The translations under genes were made by a program, and so were the position numbers. Shown piece after piece: positions 24,028 through 34,801 of a stretch of DNA of 64,000 nucleotides (the first letter of the stretch is position 1; every line of letters starts with the position of its first letter). The stretch lies in contig OY759215.1 of NCBI GenBank assembly GCA_963662175.1, positions 24,169,079 to 24,233,078 of the forward strand. Direction: 5' to 3'. This stretch comes from Aradus depressus. Its lineage: Eukaryota > Arthropoda > Insecta > Hemiptera > Aradidae. The notes below the pieces were generated by a model. It saw nothing but the letters and a program-made list of their open reading frames with translations, had not been told where the DNA came from and did not search any database.

Positions 24028-25149
24028 CTATTTATTAGTATTATTTTTAGACTGATTCATTTTCTTCATTTATTTTGACTCTATATATCTAATTCAAAAA
24101 GTAGATTGAGTATACATTTTTATGACGTAATATATTACTTACCATGTTATTATTAACGTAAATAAATATTATTATTATTACATTGTATAGAGCTGAATAT
24201 GCAGAATTTGAGGTTATTAGACGATAAAGAGGATATTTGACGACATTGATATTGGACGACATTGATTGTAAGATGATTCGAGGGGTACCTCGAGGATAGA
24301 CACTCGCCCAAACTGGCAGAAAATTCGTTATTTTATTTATTCATATATTTACGACGAAAGTCTCTTCACGACTAGAGATTGACTAATACATATTCGAGTA
24401 GTACCTACGTTTACTTTTCGTAATTCAATGAGGGCGGATCCAGAATAATTTAGCAAGAGAGAGCCCAAACATTTAACAGGAGGGACACACACAATTTTAT
24501 TCTGGTTCTAAATATTTTAAAAACAGACTAACATAAAAATTTGAACGACCCATTAAACTGTGTTGTGGGGGTCTGGTTGTTTCCGTAGATCTTACCAAAC
24601 GGATGAGTGCATTAGCTGATTTCAGTAGAAATCAGCTAAAATACGATTTTTTGGAAATTACGAAATTCTCTGGTTAAGTTACTACGAAAAGTAAGTAATT
24701 TAAATACTTAAAGTAACAATGCAATCCTTTCTGATACGTTTAGTAACGGGCAGGGATATGCAGCATTTTAGTTGACATACTGCATTTTGATTCAAGAAGT
24801 AAATAGCAAACTGCATTATGTTCCAGGAAGTCTGGTTTCGATTCAACTTGCAACTTGGAGGAAAAAGAATAGCGTATTGAGCAAAAACGGGTTCATATTC
24901 CCATTCCTCGTTATTAAGGTGTATTTTGAAATCAAACACATTTTTGTTGAAAAAGCGACATAATGCATTTTAAAATTAGACTCTTCACAGAGTCCAAGGG
25001 TCCAAGGAACGCGATGTAAGCGATCTACTGCCCCACAAAGGTATCCCCAACTATCATAAATATTGACAGCAAAACTGTCTACGAATCATATAAATGCCCA
25101 ATTTTCCAAGTCAGTGTTAAATGTTTTGCGGTCAAATTTTGAGATATAA
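24028..25149. other. No gene recognised
   Basis: AT-rich. A 12-bp hairpin TTAGCTGATTTC/GAAATCAGCTAA sits near 24610. Confidence 0.5.
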
Positions 25150-25590
25150 ATGAAGTGCGGCTCGTACCTTTTTCCTCAGCACCCAAGTAGTTAGCACAAA
25201 AAAAGTCGCATGTGAATCACTATCAACGTACTTTCCTCAGCTCGAATTATTTTTTACCAAATATATTTCGCTCTCCCTCTATACGCTTTTCTTCATCGAT
25301 CGATGGGGCTGAAGATGAATAGGTGTCTTACTCAGGGACTTATCATTCCATGTATTAGATGTTTTGTCGCTACATTTACTCCATTGAAAGTTATTAGGCT
25401 TTTAAAGTTGAGCCCTTCTACACTTTTAATAGCTGTCTTTATCTTATTGAGTTAAGTCCTCTCCTTTGCCCTTACAGATACGTGTAGATCCTCATTTAAA
25501 AGTTCATTCTATCGGGAGTTGACATGTTCACAGATACACAATTGGTTTTTGTCTTTTTCGGGTCGGAAAACATGAAATTTCTGTAAAAAT
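25150..25590 (+). repeat. Repeat B, degenerate copy 2
   Basis: GAAAGTTATTAGGCTTTTAA, GTTGAGCCC, CCTTTGCCC and TTCATTCTATCGGGAGTTGA keep the unit order of the 21.4-kb copy but strongly eroded. Confidence 0.55.
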
Positions 25591-25700
25591 TCAGTAAATA
25601 TAAATATAAATAAAAATTAAGGATTCAAACAAAACAGTTATTAACGATTATTGAACAGAATCAAAATAGAAAGATGTAAGGATAAATAAAATATAGTTTA

Positions 25701-26470
25701 GTATATATGTTACTGTTAATTTGATAAATTTAGTTACTATACATAATAACTGGTTATTTTACAAAATAACTACCCTTCTTGGTTAATATGACAAATTATT
25801 CACAGTTTCTTAATATTTATCATATTAACCAGTTATTATACATGATACAAAACTCACCTTGTTAATATGATAAATTTTTTACTTTTGTCACAAATTAATC
25901 ATATTAACTGGCTATTATGCATAATAGCTGAAAACCTGTGGCTTTACACGGGTGAAGTATATGTTAAAGCTAGAACCTGTACTACTTCAAATATAGGAAC
26001 GACGGGAGGGGCAGATATATCGTCCCGCCGGCGGAACGCCGGCAAATACGCCCCCAAATTTTGTAATATTTCGATTTATGTTTGTTCTAGGAATTTATGT
26101 ATCCAGATGAATGATTATCGCTGTTGGACAGCTTACAACAATGGAAATTGAGGTGTGGTCGAGCTAATTAATAAGTACCTAATCTTTATTTGTTCAAATA
26201 AATAAGTGCCTACCTTATATTTGTCTTATTTATTTATAATAGCAACAATTATGTATAATAGCCACACTAGTTTGGCTATTATACAAAATAACCAGTTAAC
26301 TTAGTAAATTCAACTAAATTAATCACTTTAGCTGTTCACGTTGGATATTTTACAAAATAACCAGATAAAGTTTTTCAATTTGCCATATTAACCAGTTTTT
26401 TGGTTATTATATAAAATAACCGGTGATTATACATAATAGCAGATTTATCAAATTAACAGTAACATATACA
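25701..26470. mobile_element. 770-bp TIR element rich in subterminal repeats
   Basis: Inverted ends GTATATATGTTACTGTTAAT (left) and ATTAACAGTAACATATAC (right). Within about 230 bp of each end, motifs of the type ATAACTGGTTATT / CATATTAACCAG / TACAAAATAACC recur eight or more times in both orientations. The centre (25930-26230) is unique and has a GC-rich palindromic patch CGTCCCGCCGGCGGAACGCC. No transposase. Confidence 0.75.
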
Positions 26471-26528
26471 CAAAACTCACAAGTGAAGATAGAATTATAA
26501 ATGGTTTACCTGTTGTGAATTTTTGAAT

Positions 26529-26552
26529 ATCTATATATATATATATATATTT
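26529..26552. repeat. (TA)n microsatellite
   Basis: Uninterrupted TA run of about 22 bp just beyond the 25.7-kb TIR element. Confidence 0.9.
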
Positions 26553-26712
26553 CACAAATAGATACATACTTAAGCCTATCTAAAGTGAAAATTACTAGTA
26601 ACACGCAAATACAAACACCATATGCTTTGTCGCTCTTTCAAATATGCCGCCTCAGAAAGTTGCCTACTCTGCCCCGCCCCCAAATATTATTAAAACAGGA
26701 CTAAGTGCATAC

Positions 26713-26937
26713 CTTGTCGAGCTTGTCATTGAGGTCGGAGGTACGGTTGAGGCAGTGGTCGACTCGCTGTCTGAGGAGGTCCACCTCTTGAAGAGCCTCT
26801 CTGAGGGAGGACTGGAGGACGGAAAGCTCCGCGTTCCTCTTCACCTCCAGGTAGGCGATGGCGAGACCGAGTCCGAGCGAGGCGGACAGGGCCACACAGA
26901 AGTAGCATAAGGTGGCTCTCGAGTGGCTCGACTCCAT
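26713..26937 (-). CDS. First coding exon of an unidentified type II membrane protein
   Basis: ATG in a good context (GCCGGCATGG), 75 codons ending at donor GACAAG|GTATGC in phase 0. The product has a short N-terminus, a membrane helix at about residues 9-30 (CYFCVALSASLGLGLAIAY), then a Leu-heptad coiled coil (ELSVLQSSLREALQEVDLL) with a possible N-glycosylation site (NRTS). GC content is far above the surroundings, as expected of a real 5' exon. A 5' UTR extends to a possible acceptor CCCCTACAG near 27048. No continuation was found to the left, so the next exon is probably beyond a long intron. The layout suggests a membrane collagen or an EDA/gliomedin-like ligand, but no family is demonstrated. 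Confidence 0.6.
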
Positions 26938-27048
26938 GCCGGCACTATGACTGACGGGACGGTCTATGGTGGCTCCTGCCTCTTCCGCTCACTCCCCCAC
27001 CTCTCTCCATCCCATCCTAGCCAGCCGGCAGTCCCGACCGGAGGCTGT
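26938..27048 (-). other. GC-rich 5' UTR of the 26.7-kb exon
   Basis: GC-rich leader with no upstream ATG in the reading frame of the exon. It begins just after a possible splice acceptor, CCCCTACAG, on the minus strand. Confidence 0.4.
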
Positions 27049-27841
27049 AGGGGCAAGTATCCTCATCGGGTAGCTCCAAAGATAAGCAAGAATCTATGAA
27101 AAACTATTTCTTTATTTTCTCCAATTTATTTCAAGGATTGGTTCTTCAAGGCTGAAAAGAATATTACCTGGCATTGAGTGCTTCAATAAATACAATTAAA
27201 TTAAGGGAAGAATAGAGGAAATGCAATTGAATCATTAATCAAGCACATAACTAAAGAATAAATAGCATTTTTAGGGTCATGTAGACTAGGACAAAAAAAC
27301 TTCAGTGTGTCAGACTGTCTTTGGGCAGCCTCTAGATAATAATCGTATCCAAATGAAACTCACAATGTATTTGTGTCTTAATGGCAGCTATAAGCGGAGC
27401 ATAGTGACTAGTTTCATTTTCGCTCCGCACGGCATCAAAAAAATACTTTTCGTGAAAAGCAAAATATTTTCATACATAGTCGATATCAAATTTAAGGGTC
27501 CAGAGAGTACATGAAGAGAATATTTTATTTCAAGATTTTAAAATCAATACACTCGCTCCAAGACATCCGAAAGTTCCATGAAATGTGTCCCCCCCACCCT
27601 CCTTCCCTTCTCATAATCAATGCTATTGATGCGAAACATTTTTTGAAAATAATAAGGGAGTCTTATCTCATGAAGGTAAGATTCGAAATTTGTTATGCAA
27701 ATTGGGTCCGAGAGGTGGGTAGGCGTTTTCGACCTCTCGGAAAAAATATCAAAATTAAAGTGGCGAATCATATGAAACAAGATTAAACATAGGCTACAAA
27801 AATACTTTTTTACATAATGTTGGAGTCATCACAGCAAAAAC
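27049..27841. other. Upstream of the 26.7-kb exon; no gene recognised
   Basis: Overlapping frames on both strands at 27511-27786 are not recognisable. The promoter of the 26.7-kb gene, or an intron in its 5' UTR, should be here. Confidence 0.4.
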
Positions 27842-27880
27842 GTCTGTCTGTCTGTGTGTGTGTGTGTGTGTGTGTGTGCC
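27842..27880. repeat. (TG)n microsatellite
   Basis: GTCTGTCTGTCTG then an uninterrupted TG run, inside repeat B copy 3. Confidence 0.9.
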
Positions 27881-28035
27881 TGTGAACATGATAACTCCCG
27901 ATGGAATGAATGTATTGGCACAAAATTGTATATGTAAATCCAGAATCCTCTAACAACACCTATTGTTTTTCAGCCAAATCGACGCTGGATAAACCACGCT
28001 AATGGGAGGTTTGAGGAAATGATTTTGCAAATTTT
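27842..28035 (-). repeat. Repeat B, inverted copy 3
   Basis: ATAACTCCCGATGGAATGAA then CAACACCTATTGTTTTTCAG are the reverse complement of the repeat B 3' end. A (TG)n run of about 24 bp starts it. Confidence 0.65.
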
Positions 28036-28069
28036 CAAAAAATTGTAGCACATGAAAAGAAAATAAAAA

Positions 28070-28560
28070 GTCGTCGGTGAATCACCGGCAATGTACTTCC
28101 CCAGAATTAATTAACATTTCGCTCCCCCTCCCAAACCGGTCGACCGTTTGCTTTAATATTCAACAGTTGACTTACATAGGGGCTCCTAAATCCTCATACT
28201 AAATTTTGTATCGATTAATTCATTATATCAACAGTCGGCCGATTCAACTTAAAATTATTAAGTGTTGTCCTTATGGGAGTTTGGTTTCACATATAAAATT
28301 TGGTAACGATACATTCATTCTATTGGCAATTATCACAGTTTTTGTGTTAAGCTTTCCCCTAATCCTCCCCTTCTCTTTGGTCGATTTGGCTGAAAATGAG
28401 TAAGTGTCGTTGGGTTCTGGATTCTCATATAAACTTTCGTGTCGATACATTCATTCTATCGGGTGTTATTGTGTTCATAGACAGAATTTCTTTTTTCCAT
28501 ATTTGTAATCTGGATGTCGGAAAACAAGAAATTTTGTTGAAAACTCCACATCGAATTTTT
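28070..28560 (+). repeat. Repeat B, copy 4
   Basis: GGTGAATCACCGGCAATGTA head, then three units with TACATTCATTCTATTGGCAA and TTTGGTCGATTTGGCTGAAA. It is head-to-head with copy 3. Confidence 0.7.
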
Positions 28561-28984
28561 GACCGATTACTTAATTTCTTCTATATTTCGTATATAGCTC
28601 GGGAAGTAAAATCGGGGCAATTCAATAGAGCATCAGGTGAATGAACAATAAAACTAGATCACAAACAAATTATAAAAAAATACAGCGAATCCTAGAGCTA
28701 TGCGAATCGGATGCTAAGAAGACTGCGAGCCTAGAGAACCTTCCCTAATGATCTTATGTAGAGGAAACAATAATGAGTCGTATAATGGAAGGGAATTAGC
28801 GCGAAATTGGGCATTGGAATGATCTGACATCTCCTAAAAATTATTTGCATTCGTGCCGCTTCAGAAATGAAACGGTCTTTACATAGTTGTAGTACTTTTA
28901 CATAGCCAAGTGGAATTCGGTGAGTACATTATGAAAATTCACTTTAATACTTACATTTTATAACATATATTCTAAAATCGTCTC

Positions 28985-29365
28985 TGGAGAGCCTTCAGAC
29001 ATTGGAGTCCCTGGCGAACCAAAACAGAGTTGAGTTGAGACGGATGCCAGGACATCAGAGAATTTAGGACAACGAAATGGCTGACCAATTAACCAATCAA
29101 TGAGCAGAATGGATCTTAGATCTATGGCAGGGCTAATTACAGGACGCTGTCATATGAACAAACACCTGCACAATATAGGCATCGGCAGAAACCTTCTGTG
29201 GAGGAATTATGGCGAGGAAAATTAGACTCCGTTCATACTCTTAGCCAGTGTAAAACTGTAGAAAGCATAAGGTTTTACTGCTTCGGGTCTGCCAAAACAG
29301 AAACAAGATAGGCTACGGAAGGAACCTGGAGCAGAATCCTAGACTTTATTGAATATATGAAACTA
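28985..29365 (+). pseudogene. R1/Jockey-like RNase H remnant
   Basis: Reads RVELRRMPGHQRI, stop, DNEMADQLTNQ (W.PGH.GI.GNE.AD.LA pattern), then RSMAGLITGRCHMNKHLHNI (LTG.C.LN.HLH.IG). Stops and frame changes throughout. Plus-strand remnant of a LINE C-terminus. Confidence 0.6.
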
Positions 29366-29477
29366 CAAAAGAGATCAAAAAATCGCTATTTGATGCCACC
29401 CAACATATTTTTCGAGTTTAAGGAAAATTGAATTTCCTTCTACGAAGATACTAAAATATTATTTTTACGAAAGACAT

Positions 29478-29562
29478 TAACATTATAATAATATTATAAC
29501 TTTATAATAATATTATAACTTTATAATACTATTATAACATTATAAAACTATTATAAAAAATA
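29478..29562. repeat. AT-only tandem repeat
   Basis: Unit of about 20 bp, ATTATAACTTTATAATAAT, about four imperfect copies, with self-complementary halves. Confidence 0.75.
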
Positions 29563-30050
29563 ATATTTAGTTTATATTATAATCCCTGCTCAAAGGTTTC
29601 ATGTAAAATTCCATTTTATATTAATTCTAACAGCAGGGAACTAGTTGGTTATTTGTTAGTTGATTGACAGGTATGTCGAATCTGCTTCATGCTTTGTAAT
29701 TTGGATCGCTCCTAAAGAAAAAAAAAATCATAATAACTCACAACGATATTATCGGTTTGTTGTGATTCCAAATCGACTGGATTGTCTACATTTTTTTAAT
29801 TGATGTTCATGCAAAAGAAGAATGATAATAAGAAACTGAACTCTTTTTTTTGTCTATCTTTTATCTAGATGCACGATCAATGTTCAGTGTTATTAGTCGA
29901 GTCGTTAATATTTTTATGTTTTCTTTTCCTTTGACCTTTTTTCTTCATCACTAATTAATAGTTTCTTTCGTCATTAATTAAAATCGATGGTAAATTCTTA
30001 AGTTTTATATAAAGATACAAAGTTAATATTAAGCCTGTTTGCTTAGGTAC

Positions 30051-30324
30051 AGTTAGTTATTGTAATTCATACCCAGGCTTTAACTACGAGGTCATAACGT
30101 CTACTACCAGAGTGCTCAGGTGTACATGAGCCCGACTCTTTATTCTCCTAGGATAGGGGTCTTTAGTGATTACCTGACATCGCACAGGCTCGGGACCGTC
30201 GCTTAACGGCCCATGAAGGACAATGTGCTCTCAGATAAAAAATCTAAAGGCCTCAGCCGGGTTTCGAATCCGCCATCTTGAGGCCAGTAGATTAGCTCGC
30301 TATCTCTGAGCTACCGGCGCCCTC
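30051..30324 (-). mobile_element. SINE, older full-length copy
   Basis: AGTTAGTTATTGTAATTCAT through GAGCTACCGGCGCCCTC. It lies 44 bp from, and in inverted orientation to, the young copy at 30369. Confidence 0.88.
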
Positions 30325-30368
30325 ATGCTGCTACATATTTAGTAGGTGTAAATACCTTGGACAACAGA

Positions 30369-30715
30369 GGGCGCCGGTAGCTCAGTGGTATGCGTGCTTG
30401 ACTTCTGAGCTCAAGGTTGTGGGTTCGTAGCCCGACCGAGGCCCTTAGTTTATTTTATCTGGGAGGTAAAATAAACTTAAGCACGCCGTCCTTCGGATGG
30501 GACGTTAAGCGATGGTCCCGAGCCTGTACGATGTCAGGTACTCGTTAAAGACCCCTACCCTAGATGAATAAAAATTTAGGGTAGGCAAAATTTAGGACTC
30601 CCACAGTAGAGTCGGGCTCATGTCCACCAGAGTGACGAAAGAGCGCTCTGGTAGTAGGCGATATGACCTCGTAGTTAAAGCCCGGGCATGAGTCATAAAA
30701 CCTAACCTAACCTAA
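30369..30715 (+). mobile_element. SINE, young full-length copy (reference copy)
   Basis: tRNA-derived head GGGCGCCGGTAGCTCAGTGG (A box TAGCTCAGTGGT) with a B-box-like GGTTCGTAGCCCG, an unrelated body of about 260 bp, and the tail AAAACCTAACCTAACCTAAC. A perfect 14-bp target-site duplication CCTTGGACAACAGA lies at 30355-30368 and 30716-30729, so it moved by LINE-type retrotransposition. Nearly identical to the copy at 42735. Confidence 0.93.
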
Positions 30716-31518
30716 CCTTGGACAACAGATGATAATTAATAATCGAAATTAGTGAACCTATGAGCACAGAGAATCTTATATAGTGTCGCAGGAGAGGGGT
30801 ACATAGACAGTATCATCCAAATTTTTGTCAATACTTTGCAACTCAAAAAACGGATTTTAATTAATTTTAAGTCAATATAATTGACAAAATGATCTCTTTC
30901 TACTTTTTTCATTTGTTAATAACACCATAAAGTATTCAACTAGTTGGCGTGGTTAACATCTGCCTTTCACTCCTTCGCTTCTTTTCGAATCACTCTAGAC
31001 CCAGACCACCAACCACCACTTCTCTAAAGCCACTCTTCACTCCCCCCAAGCTTTATATATGGAACTTTCCCTAGATAAAGGAAATTTTGTTTTCCCCTAG
31101 GGAAATGGGGAATTCCGCAATTATTTAGGGAATTTCCTCAAAAAGATTCAATAAGGTAAAGAAATTACAATAATGTTAGTCATAATTGTTACTTTTATCT
31201 TGTGTAGTTAACCAGAATGTCTTTATGGGCTCTAGACCGCCCTTCCAGTCCTAACAAAAAGATTCACATTAATATTATTAACGAAAAAAACTTCAAGGAT
31301 AATATTATAATATAATAATTTGTATGGTGGTCACCTCCCGCTACAGAATTTTGTAGGACACAGGGTTTAAACACCCAGAACTCCACTTTGAAATGTATAT
31401 CTTACCCCTCTTCCTCCCCAAAAAAGAACTACGTTCCCGCGCCGCTAATCTTATACAGTTGAACTTAATGCAAAAATGTTGTTCAAACATATCTTAAAAA
31501 CATATTCCCTGAAAACTT

Positions 31519-34500
31519 CATTCATTCATTCACAATGGCGCGACAACCCACTAATGAGTCAAGGCCTCCTCCAACAGTGTCCGCCAGTTATCCCTGTTTT
31601 GTGCAGCTGCACTCCAGTGTCGGACTCCAAGCAGGCTCCTCGCATCATTCGCCACACCATCCTGCCACCTCAGCTTCGGCCTCCCGACGCGTCTTGTTCC
31701 GTAAAGCCGGTCCGACATCGTCTTCCTCGGGATCTCATGTTCGCCCATCCTTGCCACATGTCCGGCCCACCTGAGCCTTCCCAGCCTGATGACCTTCACA
31801 ACGTCTGGTTCCTGGGTGAGGTAATAGACTTCTTGGTTCGTGCGTCGTCTCCAGTCTTCTCCATCGCGTATTGGGCCATATATTCGGCGGAGGATCTTTC
31901 TTTCGAAGACCAGAAGATGTTGTTCATCTGACTTGGAGATAGTCCAAGCCTCGGACCCGTATGTTAGGATGGGGCGGATCAACGTTTTATAAAGCCTGAA
32001 CTTTGTTTTTCTTGAAAGGAGGCGACTTCTTATATGATGCCTCAGGCCGAAGAAGCTCCTGTTCGCTGCCACTGTTCTTCGCTTTACCTCGGCTGACATG
32101 TCGTTGTTCACGTTTACCTGAGAGCCGAGGTATACAAACTCTTGCACTTTCTCGAAGAAGTAAGGGCCAATGGTGACTTGCTCCGGTGGCTCGACCTCCT
32201 GCTCTGAAACCAAGTATTTGGTCTTGGCTTCGTTGATGACAAGCCCCAACCTCCTCGCCGGTGCCTCCAAGGCCAGAAATGCCTCTTTGACGTCTCGAAA
32301 TGACCTACCTACGATGTCAATGTCATCGGCATATGCTAGCAGCTGCACAGTCCTGTTGAAAATGGTCCCGTTCGTCTGTATGCCTGATTCCCTTACTGCT
32401 TTCTCCAGGACGAGATTGAAGAGTAAGCATGCTAAGGAATCACCCTGCCTCACTCCCTTACTCGATTCAAACTCCTCAGAGAACTCTCCCTGGATCCGGA
32501 CCGTACATTGCACGCTTGCCATCGTCAGCTTTGAAAGACGGATCAGCTTTCTCGGGATGTTGAAATCTTCCATAGCCCTGAACAGCTGCAGCCTGTCGAC
32601 ATTATCATAAGCAGCCTTAAAATCTATGAAGAGATGGCAGGTCTGAATCTGGTACTCTTTACCTTTCTCAAGGATCTGTCTTAGGGAGAATATCTGATCT
32701 GTGGTCGATTTACCCCGTCGAAAGCCACACTGGTAAGGACCTAGCTCCCGTTCTGCATAGGGAAGCAGTCTCTGGAAGAGTATGTTGGACAGGACTTTAT
32801 AAGCGCATGGGAGCAGGGAAATTCCTCTATAATTGCCACATTCGAGCTGGTTGCCTTTCTTTAGTATGGGGCAAATCACGGTCTTGTACCAGGCTCTGGG
32901 CATGACTTCTCCCGTCCATATATCTATTATAAGGTCCATCATAATCTTCTTCAACTCGCTTCCACCATACCTAAATAACTCCGAAGACAGACCGTCATAT
33001 CCTGGTGCCTTGTTGTTCTTTAACCTCTCCATGGCCTCGGTTATTTCAAGCTCATCGGGTGGCTCGAGCTCATCCTCTTCTGATCGTGGAATCACAAGAT
33101 CCTCCATGGATTCTCTTCTCTGACCACCGTTAAGGAGTTCGTCAAAATGCCGCCTCCATCTTTGAAGGACCTGATTCTTTTCGTTCAGCAAAGTCCCGTT
33201 TTCGTCCTTACAAGCCCTCGATCTTGGCTTGAACGGCTTTCTCCCTTTATTCACCTTCTGGTAGAATTTTCTATTTTCATCTACCGTTCTCAGCCTCTCG
33301 AGTTCTTCCAGCTCCTGGTTTTCCCATTGCCGCTTCTTTCTACGATGGAGGTGCTTCTCGTCCCTTCTCCTCTGACGATACTCTTCTCTAGCTCTACGCG
33401 TACGCCTCTGCAGCATGGTTCTATACGCTTCGTTCTTGACATCTGTGACAGTTTTACAATCATCATCGAACCAAGGGGCTCGGGTCTCTCTCTCTTGTGG
33501 TCCTAGCGTTTCCTCCGCAGTCTGTCCAATGGCCTGACAGTACTTGGTCCATCTCTGGTCCAGGCAGCAGCCATCTGGAATTTCCACTGCTCGCAATTTC
33601 TCTTCCAAGTTCGCCACATATCTTGTGTGCGATTCTTCTTCCTTGAGTTTAGAAACGTTATATCTTTTAACTCTTTCTCCCCGTTCGTTCTTAATTAGAG
33701 AGATCCTTTCTCTGAGGCGAGCAACAGCTAAGTAGTGGTCAGAGTCCACGTTGGCTCCTCTGTAGGATCTGACGTCCAGTAAGTTTGACTTATTCCTGGA
33801 GCTGATCAGAATGTGGTCAATTTGGTTTACCGTTCTACCATCGGGCGATGTCCACGTACCCTTATGAATGTTTTTGTGAGGAAATAAGGTACTTCCGATA
33901 ACGAGGTCTCGTGAGGCAGCAAAGTTAATAAGCCTCTGTCCATTGTCGTTGCTGACTTCGTGAAGGCTATGCTGTCCTATGGTTGGGGAGTAAAACCTTT
34001 CTCTACCCACCTTTGAGTTCATATCCCCTGCAATAATTTTAACATCATATCTCGGGCATTGGTCCACGGTCCTCTCGAGCAGGTCGTAGAATTGTTCCTT
34101 ATCCACCTCCTCCGATATCTCCGTGGGCGCGTGAACACTCAGCAGGCTGTAGTTTTTGAACTTCCCTTTAATGCGAATTACGCAAATTCTTGGGCTGACT
34201 GCCTTGAAGTCTATTACCAGTTGCCGGAATCTCTTTCCAACGATGAAGCCTGTGCCAAACAGGTGGTGCCTCTCATGACAGCTGTAGTAGATGGTATGGT
34301 GCTTCTTTTCTAAAGTGCCTTGGCCGGTCCACCGAACCTCCTGAATTGCAGCTAAATCTAGTTTGTACTTGTTAAACTGATCTAGGAGCATTAGCAATGC
34401 CCCGGGTCTATATAATGATAAAATGTTCCAATATCCAAAATTAAAATCCAAAAAACGGTCGTTGTGTCGTATCCTTCGAGACTGTCCGGCTATTCTTCTG

Positions 34501-34801
34501 TGAGGTTTCGTAATAAATTATGTTCAGACAGGAAGGTTATTAGCCTTCCGTGCCCTAGTCCTGTGGTGGGGCTGCCACCTCAGAGCCTTTGGACTTGCTC
34601 CCCCGTCCGGGGCGGCTTCCTAGGGAAGGTAGCCCTAGGGTGTGTAGTGTATATGCCTTAGTGTAACATGTGGTGTTTGTGGTGTGCTGTAGCTAGTTTT
34701 AATGTATGTGTGTCAGTGTGGAGATGTTCCCCCAACTTGGAGGACCAGTGGCTGACTGCGGACCGATGTCCGGGCGATGGGGGCGCCACTTCCCTACGCC
34801 G
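31519..34801 (-). mobile_element. Full-length CFDP2-like non-LTR retrotransposon
   Basis: The 3283-bp element is bounded by a 13-bp target-site duplication TCCCTGAAAACTT at 31506-31518 and 34802-34814. On the minus strand it has a GC-rich 5' UTR of about 300 bp, one long ORF, and a short (GAAT)n 3' tail (31519-31531). The duplication, tail and open reading frame point to a recent insertion. Clade assignment (RTE-related, of the kind often mis-annotated as craniofacial development protein 2) is from memory. Confidence 0.9.
31551..34451 (-). CDS. LINE endonuclease/reverse transcriptase ORF (966 aa)
   Basis: One uninterrupted frame with an EEP endonuclease then a reverse transcriptase. Endonuclease motifs: IQEVRW (about residue 37), VHAPTE, AGDMNSK, NQIDHI and SDHYLAVA near residue 240. 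RT motifs: NYRGISLLPCAYKVLSNIL, FRRGKSTTDQ, LFIDFKAAYDNVDR, GVRQGDSLACLLFN, LAYADDIDIVG and YLGSQV; then thumb and RLRWAGHVARM, GRPKLRWQDG. No RNase H. All catalytic positions I can place are present. The first codon of this frame as given is TTG; the frame is open a further 22 codons upstream to a TAA at 34518-34520 with no ATG, so start-codon use is unclear (lost ATG, non-AUG start or upstream frameshift). Confidence 0.9.
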   Translation of the reverse strand: MDFNFGYWNILSLYRPGALLMLLDQFNKYKLDLAAIQEVRWTGQGTLEKKHHTIYYSCHERHHLFGTGFIVGKRFRQLVIDFKAVSPRICVIRIKGKFKNYSLLSVHAPTEISEEVDKEQFYDLLERTVDQCPRYDVKIIAGDMNSKVGRERFYSPTIGQHSLHEVSNDNGQRLINFAASRDLVIGSTLFPHKNIHKGTWTSPDGRTVNQIDHILISSRNKSNLLDVRSYRGANVDSDHYLAVARLRERISLIKNERGERVKRYNVSKLKEEESHTRYVANLEEKLRAVEIPDGCCLDQRWTKYCQAIGQTAEETLGPQERETRAPWFDDDCKTVTDVKNEAYRTMLQRRTRRAREEYRQRRRDEKHLHRRKKRQWENQELEELERLRTVDENRKFYQKVNKGRKPFKPRSRACKDENGTLLNEKNQVLQRWRRHFDELLNGGQRRESMEDLVIPRSEEDELEPPDELEITEAMERLKNNKAPGYDGLSSELFRYGGSELKKIMMDLIIDIWTGEVMPRAWYKTVICPILKKGNQLECGNYRGISLLPCAYKVLSNILFQRLLPYAERELGPYQCGFRRGKSTTDQIFSLRQILEKGKEYQIQTCHLFIDFKAAYDNVDRLQLFRAMEDFNIPRKLIRLSKLTMASVQCTVRIQGEFSEEFESSKGVRQGDSLACLLFNLVLEKAVRESGIQTNGTIFNRTVQLLAYADDIDIVGRSFRDVKEAFLALEAPARRLGLVINEAKTKYLVSEQEVEPPEQVTIGPYFFEKVQEFVYLGSQVNVNNDMSAEVKRRTVAANRSFFGLRHHIRSRLLSRKTKFRLYKTLIRPILTYGSEAWTISKSDEQHLLVFERKILRRIYGPIRDGEDWRRRTNQEVYYLTQEPDVVKVIRLGRLRWAGHVARMGEHEIPRKTMSDRLYGTRRVGRPKLRWQDGVANDARSLLGVRHWSAAAQNRDNWRTLLEEALTH

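Noticed and set aside
26644..26910. 88-aa plus-strand open frame
   Set aside because: Antisense to the membrane-protein exon, which has an ATG in good context, a donor site and a sensible protein layout.
30369..30445. tRNA gene
   Set aside because: The SINE heads have A and B boxes but do not fold into a full cloverleaf with an anticodon arm, and they continue into a conserved non-tRNA body with target duplications.
31476..34313. Several plus-strand open frames of 60-150 aa
   Set aside because: They are antisense shadows of the LINE reverse-transcriptase ORF.
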